Source: Nitrospinia bacterium
GTDB taxonomy: Bacteria > Nitrospinota > Nitrospinia > Nitrospinales > JAJDAT01
Assembly: GCA_029261715.1 (NCBI GenBank)
Contig: JAJDAT010000001.1
Coordinates: 305,995-369,994, forward strand
DNA length: 64,000 nt
Direction of reading: 5' to 3'
The notes below the pieces were generated by a model. It was not told the origin of the DNA. It searched no databases and was given only the letters and a program-made list of their open reading frames with translations. This document shows positions 54,561 through 63,754 of this stretch, one piece after another; position 1 is the stretch's first letter; every line of letters begins with the position of its first letter. Both the position numbers and the translations under genes were made by a program.

Positions 54561-56864
54561 ATGAAATCTATTTATGTACGCCTAAGTAGGCATTTCTTAA
54601 TATTATTAGTTTTATTTTCTTTTGTTCTCATTCCCACCTTTTCTTCTGCAATTGAAGTAACAATTACTCATGAATCAATAGACGAAAATGGCATCCGAAC
54701 TTTGGAGGTACGCGGCACTGACGTTCATATAGGAGGAGTCCTTCCCACTGTCACTCTAGCGGGTTCTCCGCTAACAGTTCTTTCCACTAACGCTAACGGA
54801 GACCAAATAGTGGTAAGCCTACCTTCCGATCAACTGGGAGGAACTTTTAAATTGTCCGTAACCAATACGTCTGGAACTTCAACATTTGACACCAAGATAG
54901 AAGATCTGTCTGCGGATGGCTCTACCTGGGAATTGCAAAACGCAGCCGTACCTTGGGGAAAACGACGCTATTTTGGTTCCGTGGTTTACGACAATAAAAT
55001 GTGGCTCATGGGAGGAGATATTCCAGGTTCTGAAAGTAACGAAGTTTGGAACTCTTCTGACGGCGTTAACTGGACACAAGTAACTCCTGTCGGAACTATT
55101 TGGTCCGCGCGAGAACGACCGCAAGTAGTCGTTTTCAACGGTAAAATGTGGCTCATGGGAGGAAAATCCGCTTCTGGAGACAAAAATGATGTTTGGAGCT
55201 CTACCGATGGAGCTAACTGGACAGAAGAAACAAGCTCAGCGGCATGGGCGGCGCGCCACAGTCATGATGCTGTCGTTTTTAATAATGAGATGTGGGTCAT
55301 TGGCGGAAATAATGCCGGATATATCAACGACGTTTGGCATTCTACAGACGGTATCAACTGGACTGAGGCGACATCCGATTATGGTTGGGGACCAAAATTT
55401 GAATTTAGAATTCTTGTGTACGACAATAAAATGTGGATGATCGGCGGAATAAATGGCGATAACGAAGTCCGATATTCTACAGACGGTATTACCTGGACCC
55501 AAGCCATTCAAACTGCGCCCTATTCGACACGTCATATTCATGGAGTAACTGTTTATAAAAATAGAATGTGGGTTATGGGCGGTCTAAACTCTGCTGCCAA
55601 CGCCTCTTTGAACGATGTTTGGAGTTCTACCGATGGAGTTAACTGGACACTAGCGACAGATACAGCCGACTGGGAATCGCGGTACGGACATGAGGTTCTC
55701 ACATTCTCCGATAAAATGTGGGTATTAGGAGGAATAGATGGTACAGGATCTAACTGGATAGAAAATGTTTGGAGTACTGCCTATAGCATTAACGACCTTG
55801 TTCAGCAAACTGAAATTGACATTTTAAAAGAACAGGTAGCTAGCCTTTTGGGAGGTTCAGGCGACGATTCTGCCGACGACGTTTACATCACTTTCGCGCA
55901 AGAAGACTCATCCAGTAACCCGAATGTTTTGGACATTAATGGAGTGGGATTATTCGTATCTCTGCCTCCGTTGGTTATTCTTGGAGACGAAAAAGACGGT
56001 TCGAATACTCCGTTAACTGTATCTTCACAAAGTAATATTTCAGGCACTTCATTACAGCAAGTCATTGTTGAGTTACCCACAAACGTATCAGAAGGAACTC
56101 ATCGTTTAACCTTAGTCAATGCCAAAGGCAAATCTGAATTCGATGTTAAACTGAGCAAAAGTGGAATTGGTGGTAATGATGAGTTTACGAAGTTGTTACT
56201 GCATTTTGACACGGATAACCCGAGCTTTGTGGATTCTTCGGATGGAAGCTCAACCGCTCATATTATGACAACTCATGGAGGCGCTTCGTCCGTAGCTAAC
56301 CCTGAAACAAATCCTAATTTACCTTTCTCTACCACGAGCAATGTTGGCGAATTTGATGGCACTGACGATTATTTAACCACTCCCGATAATGCAGATTGGA
56401 ATTTTGGAACGGGTGATTTTACCATCGATATGTGGGTACGTCTTGATACTGTTTCTGGCACTCATCGTTTAATCAGTCAAGGAGTCAGTAGCCCTTTTAC
56501 CTATTGGTCTTTCCATATAGAAAGTAACGGAACTAAAATGGGTTATGAACACTATAACAATAATGTATCTAATAATGGGAACCTAACCATAAGTCCTGCA
56601 TTATCTGCGAACAAGTGGTATCACCTCGCCTGGGTTCGGCAAGGCACTGCAATGAAAATGTTTGTAAATGGCGAATCCATTGGAACAAACAATAATATTC
56701 CTGCTTCATGGGTTAATCCTACTGGAGATCTTCATATTGCCAAACTAAGTTATCATGGTACCCAGCTATTAAATGGACAAATTGAAGAACTTCGCGTATC
56801 AAAAGGAATCGCGCGTTGGACAGCAGATTTCGATGGTGATCTGCCTGATGCTCCTTTTAATTAA
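54561..56864 (+). CDS. secreted kelch-propeller / LamG protein 2
   Basis: A paralogue of the preceding protein with the same order: signal peptide (ending near TFSSA), IPT-like domain, six kelch blades, short helix (IDILKEQVASLL), a second beta domain and a C-terminal LamG domain (DDYLTTPDNADWNFGTGDFTIDMW, ELRVSKGIARW). The first 54 bases of the two genes are identical, and the -10 region is nearly so, while blades and LamG domains have diverged. It is 767 residues and intact, and probably another surface-exposed protein. Confidence 0.85.
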   Translation: MKSIYVRLSRHFLILLVLFSFVLIPTFSSAIEVTITHESIDENGIRTLEVRGTDVHIGGVLPTVTLAGSPLTVLSTNANGDQIVVSLPSDQLGGTFKLSVTNTSGTSTFDTKIEDLSADGSTWELQNAAVPWGKRRYFGSVVYDNKMWLMGGDIPGSESNEVWNSSDGVNWTQVTPVGTIWSARERPQVVVFNGKMWLMGGKSASGDKNDVWSSTDGANWTEETSSAAWAARHSHDAVVFNNEMWVIGGNNAGYINDVWHSTDGINWTEATSDYGWGPKFEFRILVYDNKMWMIGGINGDNEVRYSTDGITWTQAIQTAPYSTRHIHGVTVYKNRMWVMGGLNSAANASLNDVWSSTDGVNWTLATDTADWESRYGHEVLTFSDKMWVLGGIDGTGSNWIENVWSTAYSINDLVQQTEIDILKEQVASLLGGSGDDSADDVYITFAQEDSSSNPNVLDINGVGLFVSLPPLVILGDEKDGSNTPLTVSSQSNISGTSLQQVIVELPTNVSEGTHRLTLVNAKGKSEFDVKLSKSGIGGNDEFTKLLLHFDTDNPSFVDSSDGSSTAHIMTTHGGASSVANPETNPNLPFSTTSNVGEFDGTDDYLTTPDNADWNFGTGDFTIDMWVRLDTVSGTHRLISQGVSSPFTYWSFHIESNGTKMGYEHYNNNVSNNGNLTISPALSANKWYHLAWVRQGTAMKMFVNGESIGTNNNIPASWVNPTGDLHIAKLSYHGTQLLNGQIEELRVSKGIARWTADFDGDLPDAPFN

Positions 56865-56886
56865 ACTGATCGTTTTGTAATAAGAA

Positions 56887-56922
56887 CGTCTCTCGGATTA
56901 ATTTCCGGGAGGCGTTTTTTTT
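56887..56922 (+). terminator. array terminator T2
   Basis: CGTCTCTCGG-ATTAATTT-CCGGGAGGCG and eight T, 22 bases behind kelch gene 2. It is followed by TGCATGAAATTTTTAGC as after T1. Confidence 0.88.
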
Positions 56923-56945
56923 GCATGAAATTTTTAGCAATAAAC

Positions 56946-57028
56946 GGAAAAATCCCGACCCCGAATTAATGATGGAAATCGAATCGCTGGTATCCTCTAC
57001 CGAAGGCGATATAGAAGAAAAGTTATAA
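56946..57028 (+). repeat. cobN 3'-end copy C
   Basis: In frame, it encodes KNPDPELMMEIESLVSS...EEKL and stop, identical to native CobN in amino acids but with synonymous changes (ATC/ATA, GAG/GAA, CTT/TTA, CCT/CCC). Similarity ends at the stop. Silent-only divergence means this tail evolved as part of a working cobN before it was displaced. Confidence 0.9.
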
Positions 57029-57286
57029 CTGAATCCAAAACACAAAAACCATTCCCCTCCCAAAGGTGGATGAGCATCATCTCTGCATCTATCTTTCGAA
57101 TATCTTAGGGTAGGCTCAACAGAGTATTCCATTAAATTAGAAGTTACAAATACAGTAACTATTTAAAAAACAAAGACGTTCCATGAAAAACTTTTCTCTG
57201 CCGAGCAAACAAGACGGCAAAAAGTTTAAATATCGGAACTTAGCATTCCTCAACCACGAATATAACTACTGTAAGATCTATCTTAT

Positions 57287-57302
57287 TGTGACATATATCA
57301 CA
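57287..57302 (+). promoter_or_regulatory. CRP/FNR-like palindrome
   Basis: TGTGA-CATATA-TCACA is a perfect CRP-type two-half-site palindrome, 107 bases before the DUF11 lipoprotein start. The rest of the gap 57029-57408 contains no convincing gene. Confidence 0.5.
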
Positions 57303-57408
57303 AAAAAAAATATGATTATGCTGCAAAATATCATTGCCAAATAAATAAGATCAACATACTATGTGAATAAAATTATATTAGTCGTTAATTAAACCAAGGA
57401 GGGGAATT

Positions 57409-59007
57409 ATGCATTTAAACGTTAAAAAGATGTTAGTGGCAGCGATTTTGACACTAATATCTTTTGGTTGTACACATACTGAAATGGCTCATAAGGATGA
57501 AGGAAGAGCCAATATACCATTTTTCTTTGAAGAAGGCGCTAGAGCGCCAGTAGCGAAACCCGTGTCTGACGACGGTTGGAGAAGAGCTTCCATGGCATTT
57601 CCTACTGGACTTGAAAGCACGAGTAATATTTTAATTGAAAAAGTTTTTCCAAAGACGGTTCATAAAGGACAACCTTACCATTACTTAATCAATGTAACGA
57701 ATCTAACCGAATTGACTCTCGATAACGTGAATGTTATTGAAAAGTTTCCTTCCAGTTTTGCAGTTGGCAAAACCGATCCAGAAATTTATGACACTTCTGG
57801 AGATCGAGTCGCTTGGGCATTAGGTAAAATGAAACCGCATGAAACTCGAGTTATCCGCGTAGACGGTGTTGCTAATGATACAGCTGGCGTTCCTTGTTGT
57901 ACAGAAGCTAACTTTCAAGTTCCTGCTCTTTGTTTAAATACGACTGTTGTGGATTCTGGTCTTGAAGTTTCCGTTAATGCGCCGTCCGAATCTATGATGT
58001 GTAACCCAATTCCAGTGGATTATACGGTAAAGAATACCGGCGCAACCACTTTAAGAAACGTTACTGTCGCTTCAAGTTTACCTAGTCAATTGACATCCGA
58101 TGGAGCGAACTCCATCAACCTTAATGTAGGCGAACTTCCTGCTGGCAAGTCACAAACTATCCAAGCTATGGTTATGGCTGCTGGAACAGGCGATTATAAT
58201 CTCTCTGGTTCCGCCAATGGAACTCCAGTGAGCTCTTACTCTGGCAGTAAAGGATTTGATAATATTTCTGCAGATGCCAATACGGTAACCACAAATGTTA
58301 AAAAACCTGCGTTGGAACTCGCTGCTACTTCAAACAGAGAGAAACAATATGTTGGACGTAGCATTGATTTGGACTATGTGGTAACTAATACTGGTAACGC
58401 CAACGCAGACGGCACCGCATTAGTAGCGTCTGTACCTGCGAACACTGCATTTCAATCAGCTACAAATGGCGGTACATATACCCCAACCTCAAACACTGTT
58501 TCTTGGGCATTGGGCAATTTATCGCCAAGCGATTCAAGAAAAGTAAGTATGACAGTTGGAGGAAGCACAGCAGGGACTGGCACCACAAGCGGAGAAGCTA
58601 ATGCAGTCTGCGCCAGCGCAGCTACTGCTTCTACCGGAATCTCTATGGTAGGAATCTCGGCATTGCTGTTAGAAGTGATCGATGTTAACGATCCTGTAGA
58701 AGTTGGAAAATCCACCATCTATGAGATCCGAGTTACCAATCAAGGTAACGCTACTGCTACCAATATTGGATTGACAGGGACATTTGAAGACGATATGTCC
58801 TACATCACCTCTAGCGGTAATACTCCGATTTCAAATGCTGGTAAAAATCTGACTTTTGGGTCCTTTTCATTGGCTCCACAAGAAGTGGTTTCTTGGCAAA
58901 TCGAGTTAAAAGCTAGCGGTGTTGGCGATCATCGATTTGGAATCGAAATGAACAGCGACCAGTTGACACGACCTGTTTCTGAAACTGAATCAACCACTAT
59001 TTATTAA
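57409..59007 (+). CDS. lipoprotein with DUF11-type repeats (OmcB-like)
   Basis: The signal ends in the lipobox ISFGC (Cys21). From residue 60 on, four beta-sandwich repeats of the DUF11 kind follow, each with a VTNTG/VKNTG turn (YHYLINVTNLTELTLDNVNV; VDYTVKNTGATTLRNVTV; LDYVVTNTGNANADGTALV; YEIRVTNQGNATATNIGL). The first two are joined by a Cys-containing segment (PCCTEANFQVPALCLN), as in chlamydial OmcB-type envelope proteins. The ribosome site AAGGAGGGG is strong. It is probably a structural envelope protein; a fragment of a second copy is at 60102. Confidence 0.85.
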   Translation: MHLNVKKMLVAAILTLISFGCTHTEMAHKDEGRANIPFFFEEGARAPVAKPVSDDGWRRASMAFPTGLESTSNILIEKVFPKTVHKGQPYHYLINVTNLTELTLDNVNVIEKFPSSFAVGKTDPEIYDTSGDRVAWALGKMKPHETRVIRVDGVANDTAGVPCCTEANFQVPALCLNTTVVDSGLEVSVNAPSESMMCNPIPVDYTVKNTGATTLRNVTVASSLPSQLTSDGANSINLNVGELPAGKSQTIQAMVMAAGTGDYNLSGSANGTPVSSYSGSKGFDNISADANTVTTNVKKPALELAATSNREKQYVGRSIDLDYVVTNTGNANADGTALVASVPANTAFQSATNGGTYTPTSNTVSWALGNLSPSDSRKVSMTVGGSTAGTGTTSGEANAVCASAATASTGISMVGISALLLEVIDVNDPVEVGKSTIYEIRVTNQGNATATNIGLTGTFEDDMSYITSSGNTPISNAGKNLTFGSFSLAPQEVVSWQIELKASGVGDHRFGIEMNSDQLTRPVSETESTTIY

Positions 59008-59110
59008 TAGCTTAATTCTTTTCCTTCCCTATTTATCTAGGGAAGAAATAGAAAAAATTAGTGGTTCAATGAAGCAAACAGTTAGTTTTTGATAAGTTTT
59101 TAGTAAAAAA

Positions 59111-59145
59111 CGTCTCTCGGATTAATTTCTGGGAGGCGTTTTTTT
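59111..59145 (+). terminator. array terminator T3
   Basis: CGTCTCTCGG-ATTAATTT-CTGGGAGGCG followed by seven T, about 100 bases behind the DUF11 gene. It is the third good copy of the array hairpin. Confidence 0.85.
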
Positions 59146-59164
59146 ATTGTAGAAACAAAATAAA

Positions 59165-59202
59165 GAAAGGCCCTAGGTTGCGAGCAACACTAGGGCCTTT
59201 CT
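59165..59202. terminator. strong bidirectional hairpin
   Basis: GAAAGGCCCTAGGTTG and CAACACTAGGGCCTTTC pair with one bulge around a CGAG loop. It lies between the DUF11 gene and the convergent small lipoprotein gene, a natural place for a two-way terminator, although the T-run is short. Confidence 0.6.
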
Positions 59203-59363
59203 CATAAAATGGAAGGAGTCCGTATGGTGACTAGATTGAAGAGATCAATCACCTCAACAAAGTAAAAAGCTATGGCCACATAGGCTGGAATTCAGTAACT
59301 CACTTTATAATTGTTACTCAGTTACCGCCACTCATAGCTTTAGAACCACTCTTTACAGAGACA

Positions 59364-59672
59364 TTATTTTTTTTCAGCATCTGGATTGCTAGTCAGTCTT
59401 TCTTCTCCTCGGTGAATACGGTCTTGGGCATAGCCGTGACGGTAAGCATAACCGTTTCGGTAATAATAACCGTCTTTATATTCGCCTGACCACTGATCGC
59501 CCCAGTGACCGCCCCAGTATCGACCATCTTGCTGATAACCATCTTGGTAATAACCGTCTTTGTATGAACCATCTTCGTAATAACCATCTCTATAATATCC
59601 ATTTCCTACACATCCAGAAATGGCCAGCGCCAATCCCAAGATAAAAGCAACAACTAGATTTTTGTATTTCAT
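59364..59672 (-). CDS. Tyr/Gly/Asp-repeat lipoprotein
   Basis: The signal ends in LAISGC (Cys21). The mature part is built from DGYYxDG repeats (YYRDGYYEDGSYKDGYYQDG) and then a Trp/His/Tyr-rich part. It is small (102 residues) and of unknown role, possibly surface or polymer binding. The frame ends after GCT GAA AAA AAA TAA in an 8-A tract. With seven A, as in the decayed twin copy at 59830, the protein would continue with NNVSVKSGSKAMSGGN. Confidence 0.75.
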   Translation of the reverse strand: MKYKNLVVAFILGLALAISGCVGNGYYRDGYYEDGSYKDGYYQDGYQQDGRYWGGHWGDQWSGEYKDGYYYRNGYAYRHGYAQDRIHRGEERLTSNPDAEKK

Positions 59673-59759
59673 AAACTCCTCCTCTAAAAATAGAAAACTA
59701 TGACTACGAAAGCCTAGATCTAGTAACTTACCTTGTAATTGTTAATTAGTTACCGTTAG

Positions 59760-59907
59760 CTTTAGAGCCACTCTTTACAGATGCAATATTTTTTTCAGCC
59801 TCTGGGTTTCCAGTCAGTCTTTCTTTTCCTCAGTAATATCCTTTTCCTACACACCCAGAAATGGCCAATCCCAAGATAAAAGCGACAACTTGATTTCTGT
59901 ATTTCAT
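59760..59907 (-). pseudogene. decayed twin of the Tyr/Gly/Asp lipoprotein gene
   Basis: It starts MKYRNQVVAFILGLAISGC at 59907 like the intact gene, reaches GKGYY and then a stop (59830). Directly behind it the sequence resumes as the end of the other gene (ERLTGNPEAEKN, then IASVKSGSKANGN and stop). All Tyr repeats have been deleted and a stop formed at the junction. Confidence 0.75.
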
Positions 59908-60101
59908 ATACTTCCCCTTCTAAAAACAGAAAACTACAACCACGCAGGTTGAAAAACTTCTAGCTCAACTTAACCAAAAACTAGATATTTAAAGATTTGA
60001 AAGTATTAACAATATTATAAAATAAAAAAACCCAAAATCAAGCGTAGGTTTTTTTATAAAATAATTCGTAAAACCCCATTGAGATCAGCGATTCTTATGG
60101 C

Positions 60102-60317
60102 CTAAACCTCAAACACTGGTATCTCGGCCATGGGCAATTTATCTTCCAGCGAATCAAGAAAAGTAAGCATGACAATTGGAAGAAACATCTCTCCCTTCCC
60201 TATTCTTTATAGGGAAGGGAGAGAAAAAGTTAGTGGTCCAATGGAACAAACAATTAGCTTTTGATAAGTTTTTAGTAAAGAACACCTCTCAGGTTCGTTT
60301 CCAGAAGAAGTTTTTTT
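60102..60317 (+). pseudogene. fragment of a second DUF11 gene with decayed terminator
   Basis: Bases 60102-60187 match codons around 58482-58567 of the DUF11 gene (CCTCAAACACTG, GGGCAATTTATC, TCAAGAAAAGTAAG). Bases 60188-60317 match the region behind that gene, including a weakened array hairpin (60283-60317). About 440 bases in between are lost. It is the remains of an extra DUF11 unit. Confidence 0.8.
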
Positions 60318-60352
60318 GTACATCAAAAAACCGTATCCTAGTAACTACCTCT

Positions 60353-60434
60353 GAAAAAATTCCGATTCTGAATTAATAATGGAAATCAAATCACTGATAT
60401 CCTCTATCTAAGGCGATATTTAAGAGAAGTTATC
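60353..60434 (+). repeat. cobN 3'-end copy D, decayed
   Basis: Aligns with the cobN end (AATTAATAATGGAAATCAAATC, ATATCCTCTATC) but contains two stop codons and several replacements. It follows the decayed terminator, so the terminator-then-cobN-end order is the same as in the other units. Confidence 0.75.
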
Positions 60435-60706
60435 GCACTACTCTCATAGCCTGTTAATTTCTCCCCAAGCCACAAATCATTTCATTTCACAATCATACGA
60501 ATATTTAATGCCAAATACTGTTTTTTGTTTTTCAAACTTCCTGGAAAATCCGTCAAACGTTTTATTATGTCGAAAATACCTGAGCTAGGCCTCCTTATAG
60601 TTAAGGAAATCCGAAATCTCTACTTATCAGTCTATAATTCTTCTTTTGAAATCCTAAGAAATTTTTTAACTTTTATTTATAAATAGATATAAAGGGCAAG
60701 AACATT

Positions 60707-63376
60707 ATGCGAGTAAAGAAACTGTTTCTATTATTATCTTTATTTTTATTATTTTTAGGATTGATTCCTGCTGTTGCCTGGTCGGTTGTAGAAATAACAA
60801 CTACCCATGAAACTAAAAATGGTAATGGGGATCGAATCCTTGAAATAAATGGAACTGAAATTCACCTAGGCACAAATCCTACCGTTACTCTAAGCGGCGC
60901 AACTCTCACAGTAGATACGCTTGAAACTGGAGGAAATAAAGCGACAGTACTTTTGCCAGACAGCCAACAAGAAGGAACCTATACCTTGTCTGTAAGTAAT
61001 GCGAATGGCAGCTCAGCATTCGACGTCAAAATAAACAAACCTATTTTACCTGAAGGCGCGGATTGGGAATTAATCGACTTTCCTGTTGATTGGGGAAAAC
61101 GACGTTTCTTTGGTTCAGTGGTTTACGACAATAAGATGTGGGTCATGGGTGGTCATGTTGCTCCATTTGTTAAGGGCAACGATGTTTGGAATTCTAGCGA
61201 TGGAGAAACCTGGAGCCTCGTAAATACTTCAGCTTCCTGGGTAGGTAGGGAACGACCGCAAGTAGTCAATTTTAATGGAGAGATGTGGTTACTAGGCGGA
61301 AAAACTTCTTCTGGAGCTGAAAACGATGTTTGGCATTCTAGCGACGGAATTACTTGGTCAGAAATTACCACAACAATTCCCTGGGCTGCGCGTTATAGTC
61401 ACCGCGTTGTCGTTTTTAATAATGAAATGTGGGTTATTGGAGGCTTTAACTCTAACGGTTATATTAACGACGTTTGGCATTCTGCCGATGGGATTACTTG
61501 GACTCAAGCTACAAGCTCTTATGTTTGGGGGCCAAAGTTTGAATTTGAAATTCTAGTCTATGACAACAAAATGTGGATGATAGGCGGAATAAATGGCGAT
61601 AACGAAGTTCGATACTCTACAGACGGCATTACCTGGACACAGGCTATCCAAAATGCTCCTTATGATATACGTCATATACACAGAACAACTGTATATAAAA
61701 ATAAGATGTGGATTCTTGGCGGACTCAACTCTTCAGGCACCACATCTTTGAACGATGTATGGAGTTCTTCAGATGGAGTTACCTGGACAAAAGCAACTGA
61801 CACTGCTCAATGGGATGCGCGTTACGGTCACGAAGTTCTCACTTATTCCGATAGGATGTGGATTCTTGGCGGATTTGACGCTACTTGGCTTGATAATGTT
61901 TGGAGTACTTCCACCGAGTTAAACGATCTTGCACAACAAATCGCGATTAATAACAATACGACCTCGAATACGAATCAACAAACAACTATCGATTCTAACG
62001 TGAGTAATATTTCTTCCAATTCCTTAACTATTACAACTCAACAAACAACTATCAATTCAAACGTCGATAATATTTCTTCCAATGCTGGAAATATTTCTTC
62101 GAACACTAGCGACATATCCGGCTTACAAACTCAAGTTACGAATTTGCAACAACAAATTGTAACGTTACAATCGGATTCAGGCAAAGATAGCTCTGATGGA
62201 GTCTACATAGTTTTTGCCCGAGACTTACTTGATGACGATAAATATTTTATAGATATTAATGGAGTAAATCTTTTTCAAGATGTAAATACAACCCCATTTT
62301 TATTTATTGGAGACAATCATGATAGTTTGAATTTGGCTCTCACTGTCATCAACCAATTAGATATTCCAAACACAAGTTTGCAGCAGGTGGTAGCCGAATT
62401 ACCCGATAATATTATCAATGGAACTCACAAATTGAATTTAAGCAACGTTCAAGGCAATTCTGAATTTGAAGTTAGTTTTAGCGATATTATCGATTTCCCA
62501 ACTCACGATGGCACAACATGGGAAGAAATTACGCCTAATACCCCTATTTGGAGTAGTCGTTCAGGGCACGCCTCGGTAGTTTTTAAAAATGAAATGTGGA
62601 TTCTACAAGGAGGCAGCCCCGCTGGAGACGAAGTTTGGCATAGTGGAGACGGAGTTAATTGGGAACAAGTCATCAATACTGGAAGTAACTTGCCTTCTGG
62701 AAGGTTAGGTCATTCAGCGCTTGTTTTTAATGGGAAAATGTATGTCATGGGTGGAACATCAAGCGGAGGTTATGCAAATGATGTTTGGTCCTCTTCCGAC
62801 GGAACTAACTGGACATTAGAAACAAATAACGCAGGATGGCCTGCAAGGTCCTATTTTAACGTAGCAGTTTATGACGGCAAAATGTGGGTTTACAGCGGTA
62901 TAGGAGGTTCTACACTAAGAGACGTATGGTACTCAACAGATGGAACGAATTGGATTGAAGCTACATCTACCGCTCCATGGGCGGCTCGTCAAGGCGCTAC
63001 ATCATTAGCCTACGATAATAAAATGTGGCTTATCAGTGGAACTAACGCGACTGATGTTTGGCATTCAACCGATGGAGCAAACTGGACTCTAGCTACATCT
63101 GATATGGGCTTGATTGACGGAACGCGTTATTTCTACGACGCAGTGACTTATGATAATAAAATGTGGATTTTAGGGGGCGCCGTTACTGGCGCTCCATCTC
63201 AAGACACTATTTATAACAGTTCAGATGGAATTACTTGGAGCTTGGTGACAGACGCTCCTGGATGGGCTGCGCGGCATGCTCATCAAACGCTAGTTTTTAG
63301 AAATAAACTGTGGCTACTTGGCGGGGTTGTTACCCATGTCGGCGCTACTAACGAAATTTGGACGACCACAGAATAA
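60707..63376 (+). CDS. secreted double kelch-propeller protein 3
   Basis: The 889-residue protein has a signal peptide (ending near AVAWS) and an IPT-like domain. A first six-blade propeller (NKMWVMGG, NDVWNSSDGETW and so on; about 115-410) follows. Then comes a helical segment of Asn/Ser/Thr repeats (NISSN, TTIDSNV, TTINSNV) with a coiled coil (LQTQVTNLQQQIVTLQ), a second beta domain and a second propeller (about 600-889). Unlike the two earlier paralogues it ends without LamG. It is probably a surface or secreted protein; the array terminator follows. Confidence 0.85.
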   Translation: MRVKKLFLLLSLFLLFLGLIPAVAWSVVEITTTHETKNGNGDRILEINGTEIHLGTNPTVTLSGATLTVDTLETGGNKATVLLPDSQQEGTYTLSVSNANGSSAFDVKINKPILPEGADWELIDFPVDWGKRRFFGSVVYDNKMWVMGGHVAPFVKGNDVWNSSDGETWSLVNTSASWVGRERPQVVNFNGEMWLLGGKTSSGAENDVWHSSDGITWSEITTTIPWAARYSHRVVVFNNEMWVIGGFNSNGYINDVWHSADGITWTQATSSYVWGPKFEFEILVYDNKMWMIGGINGDNEVRYSTDGITWTQAIQNAPYDIRHIHRTTVYKNKMWILGGLNSSGTTSLNDVWSSSDGVTWTKATDTAQWDARYGHEVLTYSDRMWILGGFDATWLDNVWSTSTELNDLAQQIAINNNTTSNTNQQTTIDSNVSNISSNSLTITTQQTTINSNVDNISSNAGNISSNTSDISGLQTQVTNLQQQIVTLQSDSGKDSSDGVYIVFARDLLDDDKYFIDINGVNLFQDVNTTPFLFIGDNHDSLNLALTVINQLDIPNTSLQQVVAELPDNIINGTHKLNLSNVQGNSEFEVSFSDIIDFPTHDGTTWEEITPNTPIWSSRSGHASVVFKNEMWILQGGSPAGDEVWHSGDGVNWEQVINTGSNLPSGRLGHSALVFNGKMYVMGGTSSGGYANDVWSSSDGTNWTLETNNAGWPARSYFNVAVYDGKMWVYSGIGGSTLRDVWYSTDGTNWIEATSTAPWAARQGATSLAYDNKMWLISGTNATDVWHSTDGANWTLATSDMGLIDGTRYFYDAVTYDNKMWILGGAVTGAPSQDTIYNSSDGITWSLVTDAPGWAARHAHQTLVFRNKLWLLGGVVTHVGATNEIWTTTE

Positions 63377-63393
63377 TTTTAAGTTCAAAATAG

Positions 63394-63430
63394 CGTCTCT
63401 CGGATTAGTTTCCGGGAGGCGTTTTTTTTT
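63394..63430 (+). terminator. array terminator T5
   Basis: CGTCTCTCGG-ATTAGTTT-CCGGGAGGCG followed by nine T, 17 bases behind kelch gene 3, again directly before a cobN-end copy. Confidence 0.88.
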
Positions 63431-63439
63431 GCAAATAAC

Positions 63440-63487
63440 GAACCGCTGATATCCTCTACCGAAGGTGATATCGAAGAGTAGCTATAA
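63440..63487 (+). repeat. cobN 3'-end copy E, shortened
   Basis: GAACCGCTGATATCCTCTACCGAAGG and GATATCGAAGAG are kept from the cobN end; a TAG replaces the AAG codon near the end. The next 100 bases resemble the region behind copy D (ATTTAATGCCAAA...), so the leader of kelch gene 3 and of the following gene share an origin. Confidence 0.75.
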
Positions 63488-63754
63488 TACGATTCCCATA
63501 GACGACTAATCCTTCCCCGATCCACCAGGCATTTCAATTTACAGTCCAAGAATTAAGAGTATTTAATGCCAAACGCTATTCTGGGCTTCCCATTTCTCTA
63601 AAAAAACCTGTCAATTTTTTTATTATATCAAAAACACTTGAATTATGTCCCCTTATGCCTTAGGAAAACCAAAACAAAAAATAACAGCATTACAATTATC
63701 TTTTAAAACCCAAAACACTTTGGGAGTTTATATAATTTTTGGAGGCAACCAACT

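Noticed and set aside
57183..57344. 53-codon open frame before the DUF11 gene
   Set aside because: No ribosome site, no recognisable features, and it overlaps the CRP-like palindrome; likely chance.
61960..62110. Short near-repeats in kelch gene 3
   Set aside because: They encode the NISSN/TTINSNV spacer in frame; not a separate DNA element.
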